27,089 nucleotides of DNA from Thermanaerothrix sp034436175. Its GTDB lineage: Bacteria > Chloroflexota > Anaerolineae > Anaerolineales > Anaerolineaceae. The stretch covers positions 1 to 27,089 of the forward strand of contig CAYRUO010000017.1 in assembly GCA_964427505.1 (NCBI GenBank). The letters are read 5' to 3'. The notes beneath the pieces were generated by a model that did no database searches, was not told the origin of the DNA, and worked only from the letters and a program-made list of their open reading frames with translations. Position numbers and translations under genes: made by a program. Positions 1-7,091 of this stretch are shown here, piece by piece; position 1 is the stretch's first letter; each line of letters opens with the position of its first letter.

Positions 1-512
1 CCGATTTCACGGAGTGAAGTGCCGCCGATGGTGATCATTTGCTCGCGCACCGGCTGCCCGCCCAGGCGGGCATAAAACGCCCGCGCCGGGTGGTTCTCGG
101 CCAGCACCCAAATCAACATCGAGGTAAGCCCGCTTTGGAGCAACGACTGCACCGAAGCCACTACCAACTGCCTGCCAATGCCCTGGCGCTGGAACGCCGG
201 CAGGACGTAAAGGGCGTAAATCTCACCTCGGTAGATCTCGTCCCCGCTCCGCTCTGGGCCACCGCTGGCGAACCCCACGATGCTCCCCATCTTCTCCGCT
301 ACCCACCAGAAACTGCCAGCGCGGGGTTGTGCAATCCAGGCACGGATTTGTTGGGCATCGTGTTCGACCGAAAGTTGGGCTAGGACGTTGGCCGGGATGA
401 GGCCGGCGTAGGCGGCGCGCCAGGTATCCACGTGCACCCAGGCGATGCCTTGGGCATCTTTGGGAGTGGCCGGGCGGATGCGGAACGGGCTTTGCCATAC
501 TTCGTTTTCCAT
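1..512 (-). CDS. GNAT family N-acetyltransferase (3' end cut off by window edge)
   Basis: Read on the minus strand from ATG at 512, 170 codons stay open to the window edge, so the C-terminus is missing. The protein begins MENEVWQSPFRIRPATPKDA, a typical GNAT first strand and helix (IRPAT..DA). Around residues 100-115 it has YALYVLPAFQRQGIGRQL, the acetyl-CoA pyrophosphate-binding motif A (Q/R-x-x-G-x-G/A), and later ENHPARAFYARLGG, the usual motif B. Proteins of this family move an acetyl group from acetyl-CoA to an amine; the substrate cannot be read from sequence. The gene is divergent from the Gfo/Idh/MocA gene and shares its promoter region. No good Shine-Dalgarno sequence precedes the ATG (only CAGGCG), so the exact start is less certain than the family. 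Confidence 0.88.
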   Translation of the reverse strand, partial: MENEVWQSPFRIRPATPKDAQGIAWVHVDTWRAAYAGLIPANVLAQLSVEHDAQQIRAWIAQPRAGSFWWVAEKMGSIVGFASGGPERSGDEIYRGEIYALYVLPAFQRQGIGRQLVVASVQSLLQSGLTSMLIWVLAENHPARAFYARLGGQPVREQMITIGGTSLREI

Positions 513-574
513 GGGCGCCTGAAACTGCTATTGTGAAGACCTGCCCCGGTTGTTCTGATTCTTCTCCGGTTTCG

Positions 575-584
575 ATTATATAAT
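575..584. promoter_or_regulatory. Palindromic ATTATATAAT giving a -10 box on both strands
   Basis: This 10-bp palindrome reads TATAAT on the plus strand (579-584, toward the Gfo/Idh/MocA gene) and TATAAT on the minus strand (580-575, toward the GNAT gene). Neither side has a convincing -35 hexamer at 17 bp; the plus side has TGATTC at 556-561. Predicted starts would be near 591 (+) and 568 (-). The two -10 boxes overlap, so polymerase could occupy only one at a time. Prediction from sequence only. Confidence 0.5.
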
Positions 585-594
585 GAATGCGCAC

Positions 595-612
595 CTCACG
601 AGACATCGTGAG
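595..612. promoter_or_regulatory. Operator-like inverted repeat CTCACGA-N4-TCGTGAG
   Basis: Two perfect 7-bp arms are separated by GACA. The repeat lies just downstream of the predicted plus-strand start (about +5 to +22) and across the -35 region of the minus-strand promoter, so a bound dimer could affect both divergent genes. It could also act as a small hairpin in the leader of the oxidoreductase mRNA. No regulator gene lies next to it, so its partner is unknown. Confidence 0.45.
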
Positions 613-653
613 TTGATCGTTGTCACTCAGATTATCTGAAAGGAGCCCTGGTC

Positions 654-2042
654 ATGTCCTCTCAGCCCGTCACGGCAGTGCTCATTGGAGCCGGGCAGCG
701 CGGCGCCGAAGCCTATGCGCCCTATGCTCTGCAACACCCGGATCAGTTACGCTTTGTGGCGGTGGCGGAGCCCGATCCGCAGCGCCGCGCGCGCTTTGCC
801 GCCCAGCACAATATTCCCCGTGAACGTCAGTATTCGACCTGGGAAGACCTGTTGGATGAGCCCCAGATGGCCGATGCCGCGCTGATCTGCACCCAAGATA
901 CGCTGCACACGGCTCCCGCCCTGGCCGCTTTGCGCGCCGGGTACCATGTCTTGCTGGAAAAGCCCCTCGCGCCGCGCCTGGAAGAGTGTGAGGCAATTGT
1001 GACCACCAGCGAGGCCGTGGGACGGCAGTTGCACGTCGGGCACGTGATGCGTTACACCCGCCATTACCAGTTACTGCGCGAAATCGTGCAATCGGGTGTT
1101 CTGGGGGATGTGGTGGACGTGGATCACCGTGAAAACGTCGCCTTCTGGCACATGGTGCACTCTTACGTGCGCGGGAACTGGCGCAACAGTGCCCTTTCCA
1201 GCCCGATGATCCTGGCTAAATGCTGTCATGATCTGGACATGCTGCCCTGGGTGCTGGGGCAGCGCTGTCGGCGTCTCTACAGCGTGGGTAATTTATTACA
1301 TTTCCGTGCCGAGAATGCCCCGCCCGGCGCGCCGGAGCGCTGCCTGGATGGTTGTCCGGCGGCGCAAACCTGCCCCTACTATGCGCCCTTTATCTACTTA
1401 GAAATGAAGCCCTTCTGGCATAACTACGCCGAGACGGCGCCGCGTGGCATAGCCCGTTGGGCCACCCGGCAGTGGGTGGAGCGGCCCTGGTTGGTACGCC
1501 TGCTCAGCACGGTTTACCCAGACTTACGTCAGATAACCGAGTACCGCGGCTGGCCGCTGACCGTACTGGCCCTCGACCCTACCCCTGAGGCTATTCTGGA
1601 AGCGCTGCGTACCGGGCCTTACGGGCGTTGTGTCTATCACTGCGATAACGATGTGGTTGATCACCAAGTGGTGAGCATGCTCTTCAGCGCCGATAGTACG
1701 GTGACCTTGACCATGCACGGCCATTCCCACATCGAGCACCGCTCTACCCGCATTGAGGGCACGCGCGGGCGTCTGCTGGCGATGATGGGCAACGGCGGCG
1801 GGTGGATTCAGGTGGAGGAACACCGCACGCTCTCCCGCCGCACCTACGATACCAGCCCGCCGCCCGGACAAGGGCACGGCGGCGGCGATATGGGGCTGAT
1901 GGCGCATTTTGTTACCTGCGTGCGCGCTGGCGGCAACCCACCCGAGGTACGCCAAACCGCCCGCGAGGCGCTGGAAAGCCACCGCCTGGCCTTTGCCGCC
2001 GAGGAATCGCGCCTCAGCGGACGGACGATCACTTTGGATTAG
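654..2042 (+). CDS. Gfo/Idh/MocA family NAD(P)-dependent oxidoreductase
   Basis: 462 residues, starting at ATG 654 with AGGAG eight bases upstream. The N-terminal Rossmann fold has GAGQRG at residues 12-17, and the family signature EKPLAP follows at 102-107. In the C-terminal catalytic domain, AKCCHDLDML (188-197) supplies the Lys and His/Asp usual for these sugar or inositol dehydrogenases, which oxidise or reduce a hydroxyl on a cyclic polyol or sugar using NAD(P). An inserted stretch after residue 225 holds C230, C234 and C240 in ERCLDGCPAAQTCPYY, a feature only some subfamilies carry. The substrate is not predictable. The gene is monocistronic: a divergent promoter region precedes it and a strong terminator follows. 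The family call is firm. Confidence 0.93.
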   Translation: MSSQPVTAVLIGAGQRGAEAYAPYALQHPDQLRFVAVAEPDPQRRARFAAQHNIPRERQYSTWEDLLDEPQMADAALICTQDTLHTAPALAALRAGYHVLLEKPLAPRLEECEAIVTTSEAVGRQLHVGHVMRYTRHYQLLREIVQSGVLGDVVDVDHRENVAFWHMVHSYVRGNWRNSALSSPMILAKCCHDLDMLPWVLGQRCRRLYSVGNLLHFRAENAPPGAPERCLDGCPAAQTCPYYAPFIYLEMKPFWHNYAETAPRGIARWATRQWVERPWLVRLLSTVYPDLRQITEYRGWPLTVLALDPTPEAILEALRTGPYGRCVYHCDNDVVDHQVVSMLFSADSTVTLTMHGHSHIEHRSTRIEGTRGRLLAMMGNGGGWIQVEEHRTLSRRTYDTSPPPGQGHGGGDMGLMAHFVTCVRAGGNPPEVRQTAREALESHRLAFAAEESRLSGRTITLD

Positions 2043-2048
2043 ACGTAG

Positions 2049-2080
2049 CCGCCCCCGGATCGAGCGGGGGCGGTTTTTTT
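2049..2080 (+). terminator. Rho-independent terminator after the Gfo/Idh/MocA gene
   Basis: A perfect 9-bp GC stem, CCGCCCCCG (2049-2057) with CGGGGGCGG (2065-2073), has a 7-nt loop and is followed by seven Ts (2074-2080). It starts six bases after the stop codon at 2042. On the minus strand there is no T-run beyond the stem, so it should work only for the plus-strand transcript, not for galE, which ends at 2083. Confidence 0.95.
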
Positions 2081-2082
2081 AT

Positions 2083-3120
2083 TCATTCTTTCGCCGCCAC
2101 GGTTTCGGTACGCAGGTTGAGGATCTCTTTCCGCTTCTCGGCCCAGCGCAGGGCATCGCGGATGCCGTCCTCAATCGAGAGGCGGGCTTTCCACCCCAGC
2201 AGGCGCTCGGCGGTATCGGCATTGGCAAACGAGCCGGCGATGTCGCCGGGGCGGGGCGGGGCTTCGCGCACCGGGATCTGCCGCCCGATGACCTTTTGGA
2301 AGGCCTCCAGCAATTCGCGCACGGTAACGCCGCGCCCGGTGCCTAGGTTGATCACCAGGTAACGATCCGGCGGGTTGCCGGCGCGCTCAAAGACGGCGTC
2401 AAAGTCCAGCACGGCGGCCAGGTGCGCCTGTGCCAAATCCCAGACGTGGATGTAATCGCGAATGCCGGTGCCATCGCGGGTCGGCCAGTTGGTGCCGGTG
2501 ATCTCAAAATAGGGATATTTGCCCAATGCGGTATCCACCATCCGCCCCAGCACATGGGTGGGATTCTCAACGTGAATGCCACTGCGCAGTTGGGGATCGG
2601 CGCCGATGGGGTTGAAGTAGCGCAGGGCAATGCCGTACATGCCGTAACTGAGGCAGTAATCGCGCAGGACCATTTCCATCATATATTTGGTGCGGGCATA
2701 GGGGCTGGAGGGTTTGAGCGGAGAATCCTCGCGCACCATGAAGCCCGGCACGACGTCGTAGAGCGAAGCGGAGGAACTGAACACCACCCGCTTGCAGCCC
2801 AGGCGTTGCAGGTGATAGAAGAACTCGATCGATTTACCCACATTTTCGCGGTAATACTCGTAGGGCTTTTCCATGGATTCGGGGACGACGATCAACGCTG
2901 CGCAGTGGATGGTGGCGTGAATGTCGGGGTGTTCCTGGAAGATGCGCTCTAAAAGCGCGACATCGGCAATATCGCCGTGATAAAAGATGCGTCCGCGGGT
3001 GAATTCTACCCGCCCGGTGGAGAGGTTATCCAGGATGATGGGGGTATGGCCGGCATCCAACAAGGCTGAGCAGATGGTGCTTCCAATGTAACCGGCGCCG
3101 CCGCTGACGAGGATTTTCAT
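2083..3120 (-). CDS. galE: UDP-glucose 4-epimerase
   Basis: 345 residues, the usual length for GalE. Start ATG at 3120 is preceded by AAGGAGG. It is an extended short-chain dehydrogenase: NAD-binding GGAGYIG at residues 7-13, DNLSTG at 31-36, the active-site serines in FSSSASLYD (114-122), catalytic Tyr141 and Lys145 in YARTK, and RYFNPIGADP at 167-176, typical of galE. It interconverts UDP-glucose and UDP-galactose in the cytoplasm. It lies last in a minus-strand run after a GT-C membrane protein and a GT2 transferase, which fits supply of UDP-galactose for surface glycans. A -10 box at 3164-3159 suggests it also has its own promoter. A related NDP-sugar epimerase is possible, but GalE is the best reading. 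Confidence 0.92.
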   Translation of the reverse strand: MKILVSGGAGYIGSTICSALLDAGHTPIILDNLSTGRVEFTRGRIFYHGDIADVALLERIFQEHPDIHATIHCAALIVVPESMEKPYEYYRENVGKSIEFFYHLQRLGCKRVVFSSSASLYDVVPGFMVREDSPLKPSSPYARTKYMMEMVLRDYCLSYGMYGIALRYFNPIGADPQLRSGIHVENPTHVLGRMVDTALGKYPYFEITGTNWPTRDGTGIRDYIHVWDLAQAHLAAVLDFDAVFERAGNPPDRYLVINLGTGRGVTVRELLEAFQKVIGRQIPVREAPPRPGDIAGSFANADTAERLLGWKARLSIEDGIRDALRWAEKRKEILNLRTETVAAKE

Positions 3121-3158
3121 ACGCCTCCTTGATCAGATGGTGTCGTCACATGAAGGTG

Positions 3159-3164
3159 ATTATA
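3159..3164 (-). promoter_or_regulatory. Putative -10 box for galE
   Basis: Reads TATAAT on the minus strand, 38 bases before the galE ATG, giving a leader of about 30 nt. The -35 region (near 3182-3187, CCTATC) is weak, and it lies across the end of the upstream membrane-protein gene. Confidence 0.4.
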
Positions 3165-3189
3165 GACGATTTTAGCCATTGGATAGGAT

Positions 3190-5223
3190 TTAAGGGCAGG
3201 AAATCTCCTGTTGTAAGGTCATATAGGCCTGCTCGCGGTCGGGACTGGCGGGCGTCTCGCGTTGCAGACGTTCCCACAGGCGGCAGACCACGCCTTCCAT
3301 GGTCGGAGCCACTCGCGCCGCTTCCAGGCTTTGGGCTAGGGCGGCCTGCCACTGACCGGTGTGGGCATAGCCTTCGATGAAAGGCAGCCGCTCAGCAGGA
3401 TCGTTGGGGTAATCGCCCAGGGCAAAGGCGGTTTCGGCCAGGGCAACTACGGTTTCCCAATCTTGGCGCTGGCGGGCTAAATCGGCTTGCTCGTAGTAAT
3501 AACACCACCCATGAGGGGGTTCGGGAGTGTAAAAAATGGGTAAGCGAGGCACACTTGCTGCGGTCTCGATTTGATCGAGGGTGCTCAAGTGTGCCGCCAC
3601 GCGGCGCAGGCGCGGGGGCAGGAACAGATTGTCGGCTTCCAATGCCGGGTCCACCACCCGCAGGCAGGCGGGGGGGTAGTAGTAGAGCACTAAAACCTGA
3701 TCGGTACTGCCGGTGAATACTGCCGCCAGGTAATCTAATCGCACCGGTTGGTGGGCAATGCCCGATTGCAATGCCCAATGCGAGCGGCGCACGTCCAGAT
3801 CTACCAGCAAGTAATCCATCCGTGAGGTGTGGTTTTCGGGCGCATAAATCCAGTTGAGCGGGGCGGTGAGCGAATTGTCGCTGTAGTAATGCAATGGCAA
3901 CCCTTGCATCACGACAGTGGTACCGGGCTTGAGTGCCGGAATGCGCCAGGCCATTTGCCAAAACAAGGCGCGCTGTATCTCCCAATCGCGGCGGTAATCG
4001 CCGCTGTTCTGGGTCTGAGCCGCGGTGGCCAATCCTAACACGACAACCAGGAAGGCGGTGGGTAATGAGCCGGGTAGCAAACGCACTAACCCCACCAAGA
4101 GACAAGCGGCACCAAGCATAAAGGACAGGGTGAACCGGTCGTAAGGGAAACCGAAGTGGACTGGCAGATCGGTAAGCCAGAAAGGCCAACCGGCCAGCAG
4201 CAGCCCCACACTTCCCAGTGCCAGCCATGGGCGCGCTGCTTGCCAGCGCTGGCTTAATCCCGGGGGCGGCGTTAGACGCCAGGCCCGCCGTGCCAGGATG
4301 AAGAGGATACCCAAAGCGGTGGCGAGTGCTACCAGGGTAAAGACCAGCGTGCGCGGGCCGGCGGCCGACAACATGGTAAGGCGCTGGAAAGGATAGAGCC
4401 ACACCCACAAACCGGCCCGCAGGCTATCGTCGAGGATTCGAGTGATCAGGTGTCCTATAGCAGTCAGGGGTTGGGTAGCCAGGGCGGTGAGGGTATGGGG
4501 CTGGTAATTGTAGGTCTGGTAGGGGAAGAAGAACGCCCGCCAGAGCGTGACGCCGATGAACAGAATAAAGTAAGGCAGGCTGTGGCGCAGGGCATGGCGC
4601 CAACGCTGAGCGCCTACGCCCGTTAATGCCTGGGCCAGCAAAACTGGGCGCAGCAGGTCAAGCAGGAAGAAATACTCCATGCTGAGTAAATTGATCGCGC
4701 TCAGCACGAGTCCCAGGCTGTGCCAACGCCAACGGTGCGCAGGTGCCCGGATGGCACGGAGCGAGGCGTACAGCGAGCCGAAAAAGGCCGTAAGGACGAT
4801 GAAAAAATGGCTGTAGACGATGCTGATGGGCTGTTGACCAAAACCGGGGTAAAGGCTGAAGGCCAGCGCGATCCAGGCGGCTTCGGCGGTATGTTGCGGG
4901 CGGGTTTGGCGCAACGTCAGCCATAACATGACCCCGGCCATCCAGCGCCAAAAGAAGGCGTAAAGTTGCCACTGCCAGGGGACTGTACCTAAAAATGTCA
5001 TTGAGATCTGGTATATCAATCCCCAGAAGGGTCGCTTGGTCGCAAAATAGGCTTTTAGCCCTTCAGCGCCGTAGGTTTTGCCGATCCACAGCATGGGCAA
5101 GTCGTCCCAGTAGAACCCCAGCCAGGGTAAGAAAAGCCCATAGGCCAGTACCATCAAGAGGAATAAGGCCAGCGGGAAAACGATGGGACGGGAAAGCCAT
5201 GCCGTCAGATTGCGCAGTGCCAT
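3190..5223 (-). CDS. Large multi-pass membrane protein, GT-C glycosyltransferase type, with soluble C-terminal region
   Basis: 677 residues. The first two thirds are strongly hydrophobic, with roughly ten membrane segments. After the first segment comes FYWDDLP (residues 37-43): an acidic pair in the first outer loop, the placement seen in GT-C transferases that use polyprenyl-phosphate sugars. From about residue 430 the protein is soluble; it ends in helical stretches such as LARQRQDWETVVALAETA that look TPR-like. The start is four bases after the stop of the GT2 gene, so the two are probably translationally coupled. The GT2 partner could make the polyprenyl-phosphate sugar this protein would use outside the membrane. 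No specific family name is claimed; the GT-C call rests on topology, the DD motif and context. Confidence 0.65.
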   Translation of the reverse strand: MALRNLTAWLSRPIVFPLALFLLMVLAYGLFLPWLGFYWDDLPMLWIGKTYGAEGLKAYFATKRPFWGLIYQISMTFLGTVPWQWQLYAFFWRWMAGVMLWLTLRQTRPQHTAEAAWIALAFSLYPGFGQQPISIVYSHFFIVLTAFFGSLYASLRAIRAPAHRWRWHSLGLVLSAINLLSMEYFFLLDLLRPVLLAQALTGVGAQRWRHALRHSLPYFILFIGVTLWRAFFFPYQTYNYQPHTLTALATQPLTAIGHLITRILDDSLRAGLWVWLYPFQRLTMLSAAGPRTLVFTLVALATALGILFILARRAWRLTPPPGLSQRWQAARPWLALGSVGLLLAGWPFWLTDLPVHFGFPYDRFTLSFMLGAACLLVGLVRLLPGSLPTAFLVVVLGLATAAQTQNSGDYRRDWEIQRALFWQMAWRIPALKPGTTVVMQGLPLHYYSDNSLTAPLNWIYAPENHTSRMDYLLVDLDVRRSHWALQSGIAHQPVRLDYLAAVFTGSTDQVLVLYYYPPACLRVVDPALEADNLFLPPRLRRVAAHLSTLDQIETAASVPRLPIFYTPEPPHGWCYYYEQADLARQRQDWETVVALAETAFALGDYPNDPAERLPFIEGYAHTGQWQAALAQSLEAARVAPTMEGVVCRLWERLQRETPASPDREQAYMTLQQEISCP

Positions 5224-5227
5224 GGGC

Positions 5228-6223
5228 TTAGGGATTGTGATCAGGGGATTGTGAATGGGAGATCACCCGCCGGATCAGGTAAATCGGGCGCTCTTTGACT
5301 TCTTGGAAGATATAGCCCACATATAGACCGATAATACCCAGCATAATCATCAGCGAACCGCCGACAAAGAGCAGGACGAACATCAGTGATGACCAGCCCG
5401 GCGCTAAACTGGCCTGGCGCCCGGTCAGCCAGAAACTCAGGACATAGAGGGCTTCCAAAAGCGCCAGGAATAGAAAGCATCCACCCAGGGAGATGCCGAT
5501 GTACAAGGGCATCAGTGAGAAGGAAAAGATAGCATTGAACGCCAGGCGCAGCATTTTCTGGAGGGAATAATGAGAATGCCCACCCAGACGCGGTGCCGGC
5601 GTGTAGGGCAGAATCACGGTGCGAAAGCCCATCCAGCCCACCATGCCGCGCAGGAAGCGATGATATTCGCGCATCTGGCGCAGGGCATGAACGGCGCGGC
5701 GGTGAAGCAAGCGAAAATCTGAAACCCCCGGCGGGATCGGCGTGGACGCGATGCGGTTGATCAGGCGGTAGAACGCTTCCGACGTCCAGCGTTTGAACCA
5801 ACCGGCGCGTTGAGGCTCCTGCCGCTGGGCCAGCACTACTTCATAACCCTGAGCGGCCAGTGCCAGCATTTCGGGGATCAATTCGGGTGGGTGTTCGCCG
5901 TCGCCGTCCATGCTGATCACCCACTCGGCTTCGGCTTGATCCAATCCGGCGGTCAGTGCTGCCTGATGGCCGAAGTTGCGGCTCAATTCTAGTACGGTGA
6001 CACGGGGGTCGCTCTTGACCAGGGTTTCCAGCACGGCTTGGGTGCCATCGGTAGAACCATCGTTGATGTAGTAAATGGAGAATGTATAGGGGAGAGGATC
6101 AATAACCGCGCGCAAGCGTTGGTGAAAAGCCGCCACAACGGTTTCCTCGTTGAAAACCGGGATAACAATGGCGACGTGCGAGGGGTGAGTAACGGATTCG
6201 GATGCCAAGGACTTGGTCTTCAA
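5228..6223 (-). CDS. Family 2 glycosyltransferase, GtrB/ArnC/DPM1-like
   Basis: 331 residues. The GT-A domain has VIPVFNEE (20-27), NDGSTDGT (54-61), metal-binding DGDGE (106-110) and SDFRLL (168-173). Two membrane hairpins follow (about 233-263 and 277-305), and the tail EVKERPIYLIRR is typical. Such enzymes pass a sugar from a nucleotide donor to polyprenyl phosphate at the inner face of the membrane. The start appears to be TTG at 6223: no ATG lies between an upstream in-frame stop (near 6284) and the first conserved strand. A predicted extended -10 promoter (6254-6246) would start the mRNA only about 16 nt before this TTG, and no Shine-Dalgarno is visible. A second in-frame TTG lies a few codons downstream. 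Function class is firm; sugar and start are not. Confidence 0.9.
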   Translation of the reverse strand: MKTKSLASESVTHPSHVAIVIPVFNEETVVAAFHQRLRAVIDPLPYTFSIYYINDGSTDGTQAVLETLVKSDPRVTVLELSRNFGHQAALTAGLDQAEAEWVISMDGDGEHPPELIPEMLALAAQGYEVVLAQRQEPQRAGWFKRWTSEAFYRLINRIASTPIPPGVSDFRLLHRRAVHALRQMREYHRFLRGMVGWMGFRTVILPYTPAPRLGGHSHYSLQKMLRLAFNAIFSFSLMPLYIGISLGGCFLFLALLEALYVLSFWLTGRQASLAPGWSSLMFVLLFVGGSLMIMLGIIGLYVGYIFQEVKERPIYLIRRVISHSQSPDHNP

Positions 6224-6245
6224 AAAGAAACTAATCTCAAGTGCA

Positions 6246-6254
6246 AGTATATCA
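6246..6254 (-). promoter_or_regulatory. Extended -10 promoter for the GT2/GT-C/galE run
   Basis: On the minus strand this reads TGATATACT, an extended -10 (TGn-TATACT). The -35 region near 6274-6269 (CGAAAT) is poor, as often tolerated with an extended -10. The predicted start near 6239 leaves a very short leader before the TTG at 6223. Confidence 0.55.
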
Positions 6255-6264
6255 AAAAACCCTC

Positions 6265-6293
6265 TTGTATTTCGATTCTAGTTTTGCTATACT
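6265..6293 (+). promoter_or_regulatory. Promoter of the fadR-glpD operon (TTGTAT-17-TATACT, extended -10)
   Basis: TTGTAT at 6265-6270, a 17-bp spacer and TATACT at 6288-6293, with TGC just before the hexamer (extended -10). The predicted start is near 6300, giving a leader of about 35 nt to the regulator's ATG. The FadR-like operator at 6298-6308 sits on the start point, so bound FadR would repress. Confidence 0.75.
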
Positions 6294-6297
6294 GAAA

Positions 6298-6308
6298 CTG
6301 GTATGACC
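6298..6308. promoter_or_regulatory. FadR-type operator core CTGGTATGACC
   Basis: The 11-base core CTGGTATGACC differs at one position from the core of the E. coli fadBA operator as recalled (CTGGTACGACC), and agrees with the general E. coli consensus TGGTCnGACCA at most positions. It lies 4 bases after the -10 box of the promoter in front of a FadR homologue whose DNA-contact residues are conserved. The outer flanks (AA on the left, TCTT on the right) match less well. Function inferred; one site only. Confidence 0.6.
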
Positions 6309-6334
6309 TCTTACCTCGTTGTCAAGGAGAACCG

Positions 6335-7045
6335 ATGGATTGGCTTCCCCCGCCCCCGCGCCCGGCTGAACTGGCCGAAAATCGTCTGATCGAAGCCATT
6401 CTTTCCGGCGTCTTTCCCCCCGGTAGCACACTGCCCAATGAACGCGACCTTGCCACCCGTCTGGGCGTGACCCGCCCCACCTTGCGCGAAGCCCTCCAGC
6501 GCCTGGCCCGCGATGGTTGGCTCGAAATCCATCACGGCAAGCCCACGCGGGTGCGCGATTACTGGCGCGAGGGCAACCTCAACATCCTCAATGCATTAAT
6601 CCATCACCCCGAGTCGCTCCCCCCTACGTTTATCCCCAATCTGTTGCAGGTGCGCGTGTTGCTGGCGCCGGCTTACTGCCGCCTGGCTTTTGAACGCGCA
6701 CGTGACGCAGTAGCGGAACTGCTCGAAGCCTTATGTGCGCTTCCCGACGACGCTGAAGCCTTTGCCAGCGGTGATTGGCATCTTCATCACACCTTGACCG
6801 TGCTCTCGGGTAACCCGGTCTTTACCCTCATCCTCAACGGTTTTCATGATTTCTACTTGACCATGGCGCGGCGTTACTTTGCGCATGCCGGGGCGCGCGC
6901 GCGTTCGCGGGCGTACTATGAGGGGCTGCGGCAATATGCGCTGCAGAATCAGCCTGAAGCCGCCGAAGCCCTTACCCGCGCGGTCATGCTGGAAAGCATC
7001 CGTCTGTGGGAAGCCGTCGCCAACTCCGGCGATAGCATACCCTGA
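6335..7045 (+). CDS. fadR: FadR-type GntR-family transcriptional regulator
   Basis: 236 residues, ATG 6335 with AAGGAGA five bases upstream. An N-terminal winged helix (about 15-75) precedes an all-helical acyl-CoA-type domain. From memory it aligns with E. coli FadR with a constant offset of two from the recognition helix to Trp225. Residues equivalent to the E. coli DNA contacts are kept: R37, T46, R47, T49, R51, H67, G68 and K69; only the equivalent of T46 is changed (P48). GVTRPTLREALQRLARDGWL is nearly the E. coli recognition region, and NLNILNALI and SGNPVFTLILNG also match. Of the E. coli acyl-CoA contacts, S221 and W225 remain, while the Tyr215 and Gly216 equivalents are Val and Met. 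It probably binds long-chain acyl-CoA or a related ligand and represses its own operon through the site at 6298-6308. Confidence 0.88.
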   Translation: MDWLPPPPRPAELAENRLIEAILSGVFPPGSTLPNERDLATRLGVTRPTLREALQRLARDGWLEIHHGKPTRVRDYWREGNLNILNALIHHPESLPPTFIPNLLQVRVLLAPAYCRLAFERARDAVAELLEALCALPDDAEAFASGDWHLHHTLTVLSGNPVFTLILNGFHDFYLTMARRYFAHAGARARSRAYYEGLRQYALQNQPEAAEALTRAVMLESIRLWEAVANSGDSIP

Positions 7046-7091
7046 TTGTTTCTCTCCGTTCATTCCCAATTTCATCATATAGGAGGTTGAA

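Noticed and set aside
3392..4408. A 338-codon minus-strand frame inside the 677-residue membrane protein gene
   Set aside because: Same strand but shifted frame within a clear membrane protein; Pro/Arg/Ala-rich with no motif, so a shadow frame.
7046..7091. Separate promoter for glpD between it and fadR
   Set aside because: TTGTTT at 7046-7051 has no -10 box at suitable spacing; the 46-base gap is better read as within the operon.
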